From the NCBI GenBank assembly GCA_947381945.1, contig CANCXM010000001.1, forward strand, positions 62,001-126,000: a stretch of 64,000 nucleotides of DNA, written 5' to 3'. Every line of letters starts with the position of its first letter. Within the stretch, counting starts at the first letter, position 1. Position numbers and translations under genes: made by a program. The notes under the pieces were generated by a model. The model was not told the DNA's origin. It searched no databases and saw nothing but the letters and a program-made list of their open reading frames with translations. Positions 35,196 to 42,833 of this stretch are shown here, in pieces. The stretch comes from an uncultured Muribaculaceae bacterium. Lineage in GTDB: Bacteria; Bacteroidota; Bacteroidia; Bacteroidales; Muribaculaceae.

Positions 35196-35378
35196 TATCT
35201 TTGCGTTATAATAATAAACGACCAAAGTATTTTCTGATAATAGAGATTATAGAATATAGGTAAGATTTAGATGTAATAGGTATAAAAGATTTGTTTTTCG
35301 TTAGATTTAGAAGAACTATTAAAACTACGTTAGATTCTGTTGAGAGCAGTCCTCGTGAGGAAGACCGCTCTTTTTTTG
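35196..35378 (+). ncRNA. Candidate small RNA 1
   Basis: TATCTTTG at 35196-35203, with ATTG at 35172-35175 (20-base spacer), forms a credible promoter in a gene-free stretch. About 165 bases downstream, complementary arms 35343-35351 and 35363-35371 (one mismatch) precede a run of T residues to 35377, a Rho-independent terminator. No convincing reading frame lies between. The transcript (about 35210-35378) is A+T-rich. The terminator loop reads CCTCGTGAGGAAG, nearly the same as in candidate 2. It does not resemble 6S RNA, tmRNA or another RNA I recognise. Confidence 0.4.
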
Positions 35379-35748
35379 TGCGTATATTTGCTCTTTGCCA
35401 TTCAGAAGGCCGGTTTTGGCCCTGGCTGTCACCTGTTGGTTCCGCTTATTATATGGAACCTGTTGGCACGGTCTGGGGCATGTCGCTTTGTGTCGGTCGT
35501 TAGGCGTTGTGAAATCCTTTTGTCTGACTCCCCGGATGAAGCCATTGTTGAGCTGAGAATGTGATTTATGGGTATAAAATGTTATATAAATGTAGGATTT
35601 ACACCATTTGCAGCATTATATTGCTGTTTAGATCAATTGTTTCGGTCGTTAAAAATAAGTGCGTGATAATAAGACTGATACTAATTTAAAAATTGAGATT
35701 TTATTTAGAATATACGATAAAGTGCCCTCGGCAGGCTTGCGAATGAAC
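35379..35748. other. Gene-free stretch between the two candidate small RNAs
   Basis: Two overlapping short open frames (35291-35503 and 35340-35564) run through the first terminator and have no recognisable protein features, so I treat them as chance. From about 35570 the sequence is A+T-rich with no further signal. Confidence 0.4.
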
Positions 35749-35895
35749 TACCTTTGCGATGTGTAAAATTTTAATCAGTTTTTGGATTGTGATAATCACG
35801 CATTTTAAGTGAAGATTATTCGTTAATTATGCTAAGTGTTTAAACAACGTTTTTTAATCAAGGCCACCTCGTGAGAAGTGGCCTTGATTGTTTTG
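35749..35895 (+). ncRNA. Candidate small RNA 2
   Basis: TACCTTTG at 35749-35756 could be a -7 box, although I see no good -33. A strong terminator follows: perfect 12-base arms 35856-35867 and 35878-35889 and a T-rich tail (TGTTTTG). Its loop (CTCGTGAGAA, closed by AC/GT) almost repeats that of candidate 1. The predicted RNA is about 130 bases and has no reading frame. The hairpin also lies just beyond the 3' end of the convergent transporter gene (35936) and may terminate that transcript. Confidence 0.35.
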
Positions 35896-35935
35896 TTTCG
35901 GATGTCTGCATGACGTGTCTGCCTCGGCAGCTATG

Positions 35936-36850
35936 TCATTTGTTCTCTTCTTTTACGGGGGCGGCCTTGCTTATGGTCACAAGGTAGACGCCGGAGAAGA
36001 TGAGCGCGACAGCCATGACCTTTACAGGGGTGAAGCGGTCAAGTCCGAGATAGACTCCGATGAGTGAAGCCACGATAGGTTGCACATAGTTATACATGCC
36101 CACGAGCGTAGGGCGGAGATTTTTCTGGCCTATCATAGTAAGAATGTATGCAAGGAAGGTTGCTATCACGACAACATAACCGACACCGGCGATTTCCGTC
36201 CTGGAGATTGCACTCCAGTCGGTCGACAGCCATTCATTTATAGATATTGGAAGTGCCACCATTGCTGCGAAGGTGAACATCCACTTCATCAGTGTGAACA
36301 CTGAGTATTTCTTTATGAAGTTCTTGTAGAAGGTCAGATATAGGGCGTAGCTAAGCTGGGCGGTCAATACCAGGAGGTCGCCGAGCATGGGGTTGTCACC
36401 TTTCATGGCTGACTTTGCTCCGCCAAACACGAGCAGCAAGGCGCCTGCCGCACCGAGGGCGATGCCTCCGGCTTTCTTCCATGTGATGGGTTCTTTCAGA
36501 ATCACGGCGGCAAGAAGCATCACCCATATCGGCATTGTGGTTGTGATGATGGATGCCTCGCCCGGCGAAGTGAAACCTATGCCTGAGATGTAGCTTCCCT
36601 GATTGAATACGATTCCGAGCATACCTGCTCCGGCCATCTTCATCAGATCGCGGGCAGGGACATGCTCGCGTTTAGTGAATATCGACGCGATCCAGAAGAG
36701 TATGGCTGCGCCGAGGATGCGGAAGTTGGTGAGGAGTATGGGTGAGATAACCCCTGCTGTAAGCACAATTTTTGCTATCGGAGCCATCATCCCCCAGGTT
36801 GTATTTGCTCCGAGCATTGCAAGGTGGCCCTTAAGTTTGAAATCTTTCAT
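35936..36850 (-). CDS. EamA/DMT-superfamily transporter
   Basis: A 304-residue drug/metabolite transporter with ten predicted helices in two EamA repeats (about 8-145 and 155-295). Recognisable parts are GANTTWGMMAPIAK near the start and YNYVQPIVASLIGVYLGLD in the second repeat. Substrate unknown, with metabolite or amino-acid export common in the family. An in-frame ATG at 36994 would add 48 residues, but the consensus promoter at 36944-36914 places the transcription start downstream of it. I therefore take the ATG at 36850 (MKDFKLKGHLAMLG). Confidence 0.88.
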   Translation of the reverse strand: MKDFKLKGHLAMLGANTTWGMMAPIAKIVLTAGVISPILLTNFRILGAAILFWIASIFTKREHVPARDLMKMAGAGMLGIVFNQGSYISGIGFTSPGEASIITTTMPIWVMLLAAVILKEPITWKKAGGIALGAAGALLLVFGGAKSAMKGDNPMLGDLLVLTAQLSYALYLTFYKNFIKKYSVFTLMKWMFTFAAMVALPISINEWLSTDWSAISRTEIAGVGYVVVIATFLAYILTMIGQKNLRPTLVGMYNYVQPIVASLIGVYLGLDRFTPVKVMAVALIFSGVYLVTISKAAPVKEENK

Positions 36851-36913
36851 CTTTTTTGAGCGGTTTATCCGTGAATTGGAGTTATATTTGCGTGAGTTTT
36901 GAAAAATTAGGCG

Positions 36914-36944
36914 CAAAAGTATAACAAAAGCTACATATAGCAAA
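36914..36944 (-). promoter_or_regulatory. Consensus promoter of the DMT transporter gene
   Basis: On the minus strand TTTG (36944-36941), a 19-base spacer and TACTTTTG (36921-36914) match both elements. Transcription would begin near 36907. Confidence 0.7.
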
Positions 36945-36968
36945 ATCCAGACAGCAAAAACTGTATCT

Positions 36969-37778
36969 ATGGTATCCCCGCAAAGCAATTGCAATTTTCC
37001 TGAATGGCTTGAAGTGATAGCCGACGAGCCTTCATATATCGTCGCATGTACGACAAGAGGAATCCTCGATGGCGCTCCATCGCCCTACAGCACCTTTAAT
37101 ATATGTCATTACACCGGCGACGATATGGCCGATGTCCGGAAGTGCAGAAGCCTCTTTGCTGACTGGCTTGGCGTATCCCCGGATCGTTTGATTGTCCCGA
37201 GGCAGACGCATTCGGTCGATGTGGCCGTGGTCGATGAACTTCCGGTAAAGCCGGAGGTTGTCGAGGGTGTGGATGGCGTGGCCACTATATTAAAAGATGT
37301 GGTGGTCGGGGTCTCGACTGCCGATTGCGTCCCGGTGATACTCGTGGATCCGCAAGCCGGTGTCGCGGCGGCCATACATGCCGGATGGCGCGGAGCTGTC
37401 GGAGGCGTGGTGCAAAATGGAATCCGGCGCATCAAGGAGCTTGGCGCGGACATGGCGCGGACACTTGCCTTCATCGGGCCGTCGATATGCGTCGACTGTT
37501 TTGAAGTAGGGGAGGAGGTTGCTGCCCGCTTTCCCGAAGAATGTGTGGTGCGCTATGCTGATGGCCGTCGGCCGCATGTGGATTTGCCGGGCTATGTCAG
37601 GACTGTGCTCTGCGGGGCAGGCTTGCGCGAGGCAAACGTGCGTCCGTTTGATAAAGCTTGCTGCACCCGCTGCCATCCCGACCGCTATTTCTCCGCGCGG
37701 AGCATAGGGGTGGACTCCGGGAGGAATTTCACATTTGTCATGCTGAAATCGCAGGTCGTGACGGAGCGACCCGGTTGA
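36969..37778 (+). CDS. pgeF: Peptidoglycan editing factor PgeF (YfiH / multicopper polyphenol oxidase family)
   Basis: A 269-residue cytoplasmic protein of the YfiH/laccase-domain family. The histidine-cysteine site is seen in VPRQTHSVDV, STADCVPVIL, AIHAGWRGAVGGV and the C-terminal CCTRCHPDRYFSARS. In E. coli PgeF hydrolyses misincorporated L-Ser from UDP-MurNAc-dipeptide. Other members show purine nucleoside phosphorylase activity. It is divergent from the DMT transporter, and the starts of the two genes are 118 bases apart. No clear promoter was found on this strand. Confidence 0.9.
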   Translation: MVSPQSNCNFPEWLEVIADEPSYIVACTTRGILDGAPSPYSTFNICHYTGDDMADVRKCRSLFADWLGVSPDRLIVPRQTHSVDVAVVDELPVKPEVVEGVDGVATILKDVVVGVSTADCVPVILVDPQAGVAAAIHAGWRGAVGGVVQNGIRRIKELGADMARTLAFIGPSICVDCFEVGEEVAARFPEECVVRYADGRRPHVDLPGYVRTVLCGAGLREANVRPFDKACCTRCHPDRYFSARSIGVDSGRNFTFVMLKSQVVTERPG

Positions 37779-38198
37779 ATGCTTATTTAGAATGATTATA
37801 AATAGTAGTGCTGTGCCCTGATGGTGGACAGATTGATTCATGATGCCGATTTTCAAGGGGATTAGCACTTGGATATGGCATCGAAACTAATTAATGAAAT
37901 ACTTGCGAAATTCAATTAAACAAGCCTATAACAAAGAGATTGGGAATTTAAGTTAAAGCGTTACTTTAAGTATTGTAATATTCTTTTTGTAATAGTCTGA
38001 AACTCAAAGGCGTGTGAATTGTTTATAACTTCCAAATAAAAAAGAGTTTGGTTTTGAAAAATGTTTTTTGGAAATTTGCAGTACCGAAACACAGTGTAGA
38101 AATACAATTACAGGCGGCATTTCAAGAACCCTTTTCGTGAAAATAGGTACGCGGACCGTCTAACTCTTGCTTAATTGAAGATTAGCTCCAACTGACCG
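37779..38198. other. A+T-rich region upstream of dnaA, with a possible dnaA promoter at 38047-38078
   Basis: No gene is visible in these 420 bases. TTTG (38047-38050), a 20-base spacer and GAAATTTG (38071-38078, first base off consensus) could be the dnaA promoter, giving a leader of about 115 bases. Only one weak DnaA-box-like sequence (38020-38028, TGTTTATAA) was seen, so there is no good evidence for an origin here. Confidence 0.4.
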
Positions 38199-39587
38199 AT
38201 GCAGAACGAATATTCTCAAAAATGGGATAAATGTCTGGAGATCATCCGTGACATTGTCCCTTCCGAACAATTTGAATCGTGGTTTAGCCCGTTGACATTC
38301 CGACGGGTCGAAAACGACGTATTGACTATTGATTGCCCTACTGAATTTTTTGCCGAGCAACTTGAGGAACGTTATATCAATGTGCTTGGCAAGACCTTGA
38401 AGCGCGTGTTCGGTGCGAATATCCGTCTTGTCTACAAGTTCCCGCTCGTAGCCAACGATCCCGGAACCCAGGTGGCTGTCGGCAGTGCTCATCCGAGTCA
38501 GGCTGTCAAGCCCCTCCCCGGCGCCACATCCAATCCATTCAAGGAGCAGATTGTCGAGGACATCGACTCTCAGCTCAATCCGGCCTACACGTTTGAGAAC
38601 TTCTGCATCAGCCACAGCAACAAGGTTGCGCAGTCGATCGGTGAGGCCATCGCCAATGATCCCAAGCTCAAGACCTTCAACCCTCTCTTCGTGTTCGGTC
38701 CGTGTGGAGTGGGCAAGACCCATCTTATCCAGGCAATCGGCATCCGCATCAAGGAGCGCAATCCCCGTGCGCGCGTACTTTATCTTACCGCGCGTCTCTT
38801 CGAGAGCCAGTACACCGCTGCGGTCCAGAGAGCCAAGGTCAATGAGTTCATCAACTTCTATCAGAGTATCGACACTCTGATTATGGACGATATTCAGGAT
38901 CTCATCGGCAAGGAAAAGACCCAGAAGACATTCTATCATATCTTCAACCACCTCAAGCAGAACAACCGTCAGCTCATCATGTCGAGCGACTGTTGCCCTT
39001 CGCAGATGGAAGGTATGCAGGACCGCCTCCTCTCACGTTTCAAATCCGGCATGACCGCCCAGCTCGAACGTCCGGACATTGAGCTTCGCCGTGATGTCCT
39101 TTCGCAAAAGTCGCTACGCGACGGCATCCAGCTTCCCAAGGATGTCATGGACTTCATTGTCTCCAACGTCACCCAAAGCATCCGAGAGATCGAGGGTGTT
39201 GTCGTTTCGCTCATGGCCCACGCCACTTGCCTCGGCGAGGAGATTACGGTTGACCTCGCACGTCGTGTGCTCTCGAACTCCGTGAAGCTCAACAAACGTG
39301 TGGTCAATTTCGAATCAATTGCCCGCACCGTGAGCGAGTTCTATAACATCGACGTTGACCAGATTTTCACCAAGTCGCGTAAGCGCGAGGTGTCGGATGC
39401 ACGCCAGATGGTGATGTATCTTGCGAAGAAGCACACTAAGATGCCCCTCAAAGCAATCGGCACACGCCTCGGCCGCACCCACGCCACTGTGCTTTACGCC
39501 TGCCGCCTGATTGACGAGCGCATCCCTCTCGAAAAGAAGCTCTACGACGACATTTCCAAGCTCGAAACAGAGCTGATGGCCGTTTGA
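38199..39587 (+). CDS. dnaA: Chromosomal replication initiator DnaA
   Basis: AAA+ ATPase that binds DnaA boxes and melts the origin. The 462-residue protein has the N-terminal DnaB/DiaA-interacting domain I (about 1-75), a short linker, AAA+ domain III with Walker A FGPCGVGKTHL (about 168-178) and Walker B LIMDDIQ, and a C-terminal DNA-binding domain with the signature RQMVMYLAKKHT followed by LGRTHATVLYA. The family-standard length and start (MQNEYSQKWDKCLEIIRD) fit. The usual dnaN/recF neighbours are absent, as is common in Bacteroidetes. Confidence 0.97.
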   Translation: MQNEYSQKWDKCLEIIRDIVPSEQFESWFSPLTFRRVENDVLTIDCPTEFFAEQLEERYINVLGKTLKRVFGANIRLVYKFPLVANDPGTQVAVGSAHPSQAVKPLPGATSNPFKEQIVEDIDSQLNPAYTFENFCISHSNKVAQSIGEAIANDPKLKTFNPLFVFGPCGVGKTHLIQAIGIRIKERNPRARVLYLTARLFESQYTAAVQRAKVNEFINFYQSIDTLIMDDIQDLIGKEKTQKTFYHIFNHLKQNNRQLIMSSDCCPSQMEGMQDRLLSRFKSGMTAQLERPDIELRRDVLSQKSLRDGIQLPKDVMDFIVSNVTQSIREIEGVVVSLMAHATCLGEEITVDLARRVLSNSVKLNKRVVNFESIARTVSEFYNIDVDQIFTKSRKREVSDARQMVMYLAKKHTKMPLKAIGTRLGRTHATVLYACRLIDERIPLEKKLYDDISKLETELMAV

Positions 39588-39624
39588 TAGGTTCAACAGA
39601 CAGTAATTAGGGTAATTACAATAC

Positions 39625-39681
39625 AACAAAGGAAGCCTCATTGTCACTATCTTGCGATAGTCGGATGAGGCTTCCTTTGTT
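39625..39681. terminator. Bidirectional terminator between dnaA and the HsdR-N protein gene
   Basis: Perfect 17-base arms (39625-39641, 39665-39681), with a smaller inner hairpin (39646-39651 / 39656-39661). It lies between convergent genes. Confidence 0.85.
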
Positions 39682-39690
39682 AGTTTCTTT

Positions 39691-40170
39691 TTAAAGCTCG
39701 TCATATCGGGGGATTTCCCTAAGGAACGTGTAGCGCCGGTTGGCGGCGTCGAGACGGCAACAATAATGGTGTAGACCGTTGCTCATGGTGAGATACCTGA
39801 CATTGAGCGCGAGGCTGTAGCGGGCAATCTGATCGAACACCTCCTGAGTCAGTGTGATGGACGGCGCTTTATACTCGACGATCATCAGCGGCCTGCCCGC
39901 ACGGTCGTAGACCACGGTGTCGCAGCGCTTCAGTGTCCCGTTTAGCTTTATGCCTATCTCGTTGCCCATCAGTGAGGACGGGTAGGAGAGGTGGGTCTGC
40001 AGAAACGATGTGAAATGCTGACGCACCCATTCTTCCGGTGTCAGAAGCAGCCATTTGCGACGCAACGGGTCGTAGACTTCATCGCCGCGCTGCGAATGGC
40101 GCAAACGGAGTTGTCCGGGCGGGAGATTCAGAGGGCAGATGGCATTGGTGCTGTCAGTTGTAGATGGCAT
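39691..40170 (-). CDS. Orphan HsdR N-terminal-domain (PD-(D/E)xK nuclease-fold) protein
   Basis: A 159-residue protein matching the stand-alone type I restriction enzyme R-subunit N-terminal domain (HSDR_N_2). The nuclease core is visible as CDTVVYDRAGRPLMIVEYKAP, read in two parts: an acidic residue in CDTVVYD, then the E-x-K of IVEYKAP. The helicase and other HsdR domains are absent, and no HsdM/HsdS genes are nearby. Such genes sit beside holA in many Bacteroidales, so it is probably a conserved core protein of unknown role, not a restriction remnant. I chose the ATG at 40170. One at 40209 lies upstream of the -7-like box TAACTTTG (40195-40188, minus strand). Confidence 0.8.
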   Translation of the reverse strand: MPSTTDSTNAICPLNLPPGQLRLRHSQRGDEVYDPLRRKWLLLTPEEWVRQHFTSFLQTHLSYPSSLMGNEIGIKLNGTLKRCDTVVYDRAGRPLMIVEYKAPSITLTQEVFDQIARYSLALNVRYLTMSNGLHHYCCRLDAANRRYTFLREIPRYDEL

Positions 40171-40267
40171 GGCTTTTGAATTTCCGACAAAGTTAGCAAA
40201 ATCCGGCAAAATTGCGTAAATTTACGCTCTGAAACACCTATAATAATCCATCATGTAATAATCCATC

Positions 40268-41302
40268 ATGGCTTCGTCAACACCGACATATTCCGAACTC
40301 AAGCGGCAACTTGCCGCACGGACCTCACTTGCTCCAGTCTATCTGCTCCACGGCGAGGAGGGCTACTATATCGACGAACTTGTCAAGGATTTTGAGGCTC
40401 TCGTCCCCGAAGAGGAGAGGGATTTCAATCTCTACACCCTCTATGCTCCTGAATCGGGAGTGGAGACGGTGATGGATGTCTGCCACCGCTATCCCATGAT
40501 GGCCGAGCGTCAGGTGGTCATCGTGAAAGAGGCGCAGGCCATACGCGCTGACCAACTCAACAAGCTCCACAGCTACGTCGAGCGTCCGAACCCGACGACG
40601 GTGTTGGTGATTTCCTGTCGCGGAGCACAAGCCAAAGGGAAGGAGCTGCTTGCCGCGCTGAAGAAAAACGGTGCAATCTTTGAGTCGAAACGCCTTAACG
40701 AGCGCAATATCGTCCCTGTCATCAATGACCTTATCAAAGAGAAAGGGCTGAATGTCGACCCCAAGGCTCTCGCCATGCTCCGCGACTATATCGGTGCCGA
40801 CCTGTCGAGGCTCTATAATGAGATTGGCAAGCTTGCTCTTATACTCGGCAAGGGAGCGATGGTCACCCCCGAAGCCATTGAGCGCAACATCGGTATCTCA
40901 AAGGACTACAACAATTTCGAGCTTGTCGATGCTATTGTCGGCCGTAATGCAGCCAAGGCGTTCGCCATTGTCGAATATTTCCGCAATAACCCGAAGAACA
41001 ACCCGACGGTGATGACAGTATCCTCGCTCTTCAACCAGTTCTCCAACCTGCTTATCTATCACTACACGCGCGACAAGACGCAGGCAGGCTACATGGATGC
41101 TCTCGGTCTGAGGAATGCGTGGGGTTTGCGCGTCTATGAAGCCGCCTCCCGTGCCTATAATGTGCGCCAGACAATAGAAATCATCTCCGCTATCCGCGAA
41201 TTTGACACCCGCAGCAAGGGTATCGGCTCGCGTCAGAATGAATACGACCTTCTCAAAGACCTGATATTCCATATCCTCACAGCCCGAGGCATCATCGGCT
41301 GA
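40268..41302 (+). CDS. holA: DNA polymerase III subunit delta
   Basis: Clamp-loader subunit that opens the sliding clamp. The 344-residue protein has the AAA+-like fold without Walker ATPase motifs, as expected for delta. It starts with PVYLLHGEEGYYIDEL, followed by YPMMAERQVVIVKEAQ and the C-terminal collar domain (about 215-340). It lies divergently from the HsdR-N gene, a typical Bacteroidales arrangement. No promoter of good quality was found. Confidence 0.92.
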   Translation: MASSTPTYSELKRQLAARTSLAPVYLLHGEEGYYIDELVKDFEALVPEEERDFNLYTLYAPESGVETVMDVCHRYPMMAERQVVIVKEAQAIRADQLNKLHSYVERPNPTTVLVISCRGAQAKGKELLAALKKNGAIFESKRLNERNIVPVINDLIKEKGLNVDPKALAMLRDYIGADLSRLYNEIGKLALILGKGAMVTPEAIERNIGISKDYNNFELVDAIVGRNAAKAFAIVEYFRNNPKNNPTVMTVSSLFNQFSNLLIYHYTRDKTQAGYMDALGLRNAWGLRVYEAASRAYNVRQTIEIISAIREFDTRSKGIGSRQNEYDLLKDLIFHILTARGIIG

Positions 41303-41368
41303 TGTAAATGCCCTCGCGGGGGCCGTTCCCGTATTTGACGGTATGGAGGTATATTTTTTAATAAAAAG

Positions 41369-41399
41369 TTTGCTATTAAAAATAATAACATTATCTTTG
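41369..41399 (+). promoter_or_regulatory. Consensus promoter of the hicAB-like pair
   Basis: TTTG (41369-41372), a 19-base spacer and TATCTTTG (41392-41399). Transcription would start near 41406, 19 bases before the hicA ATG. Confidence 0.75.
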
Positions 41400-41424
41400 C
41401 GGAGGTAAATCAGACAAGAGAACG

Positions 41425-41616
41425 ATGAAATATTCAGAAATTCACCGCAAACTGAAAAAGGCCGGCTGTTACCCGCTTGGTAGGGATATAGCCGGGGATC
41501 CTGCCTGGTACAGCCCCATAACCAATACGGTTTTCCCGACGAGCCATCACGAAAGCGAAGAGGCTAAACGGGGAACCAAGCATTCAATTGAAAAGCAGTC
41601 TGGAGTAAAACTTTGA
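41425..41616 (+). CDS. HicA-like toxin, apparently without the catalytic histidine
   Basis: A 63-residue protein with the HicA layout: an N-terminal helix (YSEIHRKLKKAGCY), a short strand pair ending WYSPITNTVFP, and a final helix (KRGTKHSIEKQSGV). Bacteroidales HicA proteins usually have a histidine three residues before WYSP. Here the stretch is GDPAWYSP, with no histidine. If my recollection of the family is right, ribonuclease activity may be lost. It is followed after 75 bases by a HicB-like gene on the same strand and has a consensus promoter. Confidence 0.7.
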   Translation: MKYSEIHRKLKKAGCYPLGRDIAGDPAWYSPITNTVFPTSHHESEEAKRGTKHSIEKQSGVKL

Positions 41617-41691
41617 AAAGCAGGGTGACAAAGTCTCTTGCTTGTAACAAAATCAGTCGGCAATTGTTATTAGAATAAATAGCATATTAAG

Positions 41692-42099
41692 ATGAAAAAT
41701 ATAAAAGTATATCTCTATCATGAGAAAGATGGCAGCTATAGCTGCTATATGGACAATGATGCTGAATTAGGCTACGGTCTTATCGGTGAGGGAAACACTG
41801 TACAGGAAGCTATTGATGACTGGAATGCGCACTATGAAGGTATGCGCGAGTTCTTTAAAGATGAAGGGCGTACCTTCGTGGAAGCTAATTTTACTTTTGC
41901 CTACGATTTGGTATCGCTTCTGCATTTCTACGCCGGACGTTTCACATTTTCCGGACTTGCTAAGATAACCGGTGTTTCTGCTGCGCAGCTCTCGCAGTAT
42001 GCGAATGGCTACCGCAATCCGTCGCCCAAGACCACTGCTAAGATTGAGACAGCTTTACATGCATTCGGAAAAGAATTGTGTCAAGTAACTCTCGTTTGA
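41692..42099 (+). CDS. HicB-like antitoxin with C-terminal helix-turn-helix
   Basis: A 135-residue protein. The N-terminal half (about 1-60) is the partly degraded RNase-H-like HicB fold, with GYGLIGEGNTVQEAIDDW as its signature. The C-terminal half (about 75-130) is a DNA-binding helix-turn-helix (FSGLAKITGVSAAQLSQYANG). HicB would bind HicA and repress the operon. The 75-base gap from hicA is longer than the overlaps seen in many such pairs. Both genes look A+T-rich relative to holA, which suggests acquisition. Confidence 0.82.
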   Translation: MKNIKVYLYHEKDGSYSCYMDNDAELGYGLIGEGNTVQEAIDDWNAHYEGMREFFKDEGRTFVEANFTFAYDLVSLLHFYAGRFTFSGLAKITGVSAAQLSQYANGYRNPSPKTTAKIETALHAFGKELCQVTLV

Positions 42100-42131
42100 T
42101 TTGCATTCCTGAATAGACTTTCTCGACTTTT

Positions 42132-42160
42132 GCCTCCGTTTTTATTAAGCGGGGGCTTTT
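42132..42160 (+). terminator. Terminator of the hicAB-like operon
   Basis: Seven-base arms (42132-42138, 42150-42156, one G-U pair) followed by TTTT. Confidence 0.6.
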
Positions 42161-42313
42161 ATATTGGTGTGAAAGTTTGAGAGTGTGATTGCAGTGCTTT
42201 TGAGCGGGATTTCATCAATCCATTAGATTTCATTACCATGTTTGCAATGGTCCCTGCCAAATTTACTTTGAGGAAAATTTGGATATTATGCCGTTGAGTT
42301 GTAATTTTGTCAA

Positions 42314-42778
42314 TTGATGAATGATGAAAAGCGAAAAAGCGACGCGGAAGGCCGTCTGCTCCACTATCTCACTCAGCATCATCTGCGTCGGACACCCGAG
42401 CGCCTGACGATTCTTGACAGTGTGGTGGAGTTGCGCGGGAGTTTCACTCCTGCCGATTTGCTTCAGTCGCTCACCGGGAGCGGTTTCCGGCTGAGTCAGG
42501 CCACGGTCTACAATACCCTCAAGCTTTTCGAAGCTGCCGGGATTGTGCGACGTCGCAGAACAGAGGACGGTGTCGAGATTTACGAGTGTGCCTCTCGTGC
42601 CGACGAGCATCTGACTCTTGTTTGTTCGCGTTGCGGACGTTCAACCGAATTCCGTGATACCGAGCTTGCAAAACTTTTGAAACTGCGCCGCTATAGCTCA
42701 TTCGTCATGACCGGTTTTGACCTCTATATCCACGGGCTTTGTTCACGTTGCCGTGGTGGTGGACGAGTCAGAAAATAG
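42314..42778 (+). CDS. Fur-family transcriptional regulator
   Basis: A 154-residue metal-dependent repressor. The N-terminal winged helix (about 15-85) includes RRTPERLTILDSVVE and the recognition helix region LSQATVYNTLKLFEAAGIV. The C-terminal dimerisation domain has two Cys-x2-Cys pairs (CSRCG and CSRC) for structural zinc and a His-rich HLTLVC segment. Whether it is a Fur, Zur or PerR type cannot be settled from sequence alone. The following gene is purA (55-base gap), probably independent in function. Confidence 0.9.
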   Translation: MMNDEKRKSDAEGRLLHYLTQHHLRRTPERLTILDSVVELRGSFTPADLLQSLTGSGFRLSQATVYNTLKLFEAAGIVRRRRTEDGVEIYECASRADEHLTLVCSRCGRSTEFRDTELAKLLKLRRYSSFVMTGFDLYIHGLCSRCRGGGRVRK

Positions 42779-42833
42779 ACACAGTGAAACAAAGAAACAT
42801 TACACAATAATAAACTATAGAATCTCACGAAAC

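Noticed and set aside
35291-35564. Two overlapping short open frames after the DUF6377 gene
   Set aside because: Both read through the terminator of candidate small RNA 1 and lack protein-like features.
37779-38198. Replication origin upstream of dnaA
   Set aside because: Only one weak DnaA-box-like sequence is present, with no cluster of boxes. dnaA is often not adjacent to the origin in Bacteroidetes.
39691-40170. Remnant of a type I restriction system
   Set aside because: The frame is intact, with no HsdM or HsdS remnant nearby. Stand-alone proteins of this kind next to holA are familiar in Bacteroidales.
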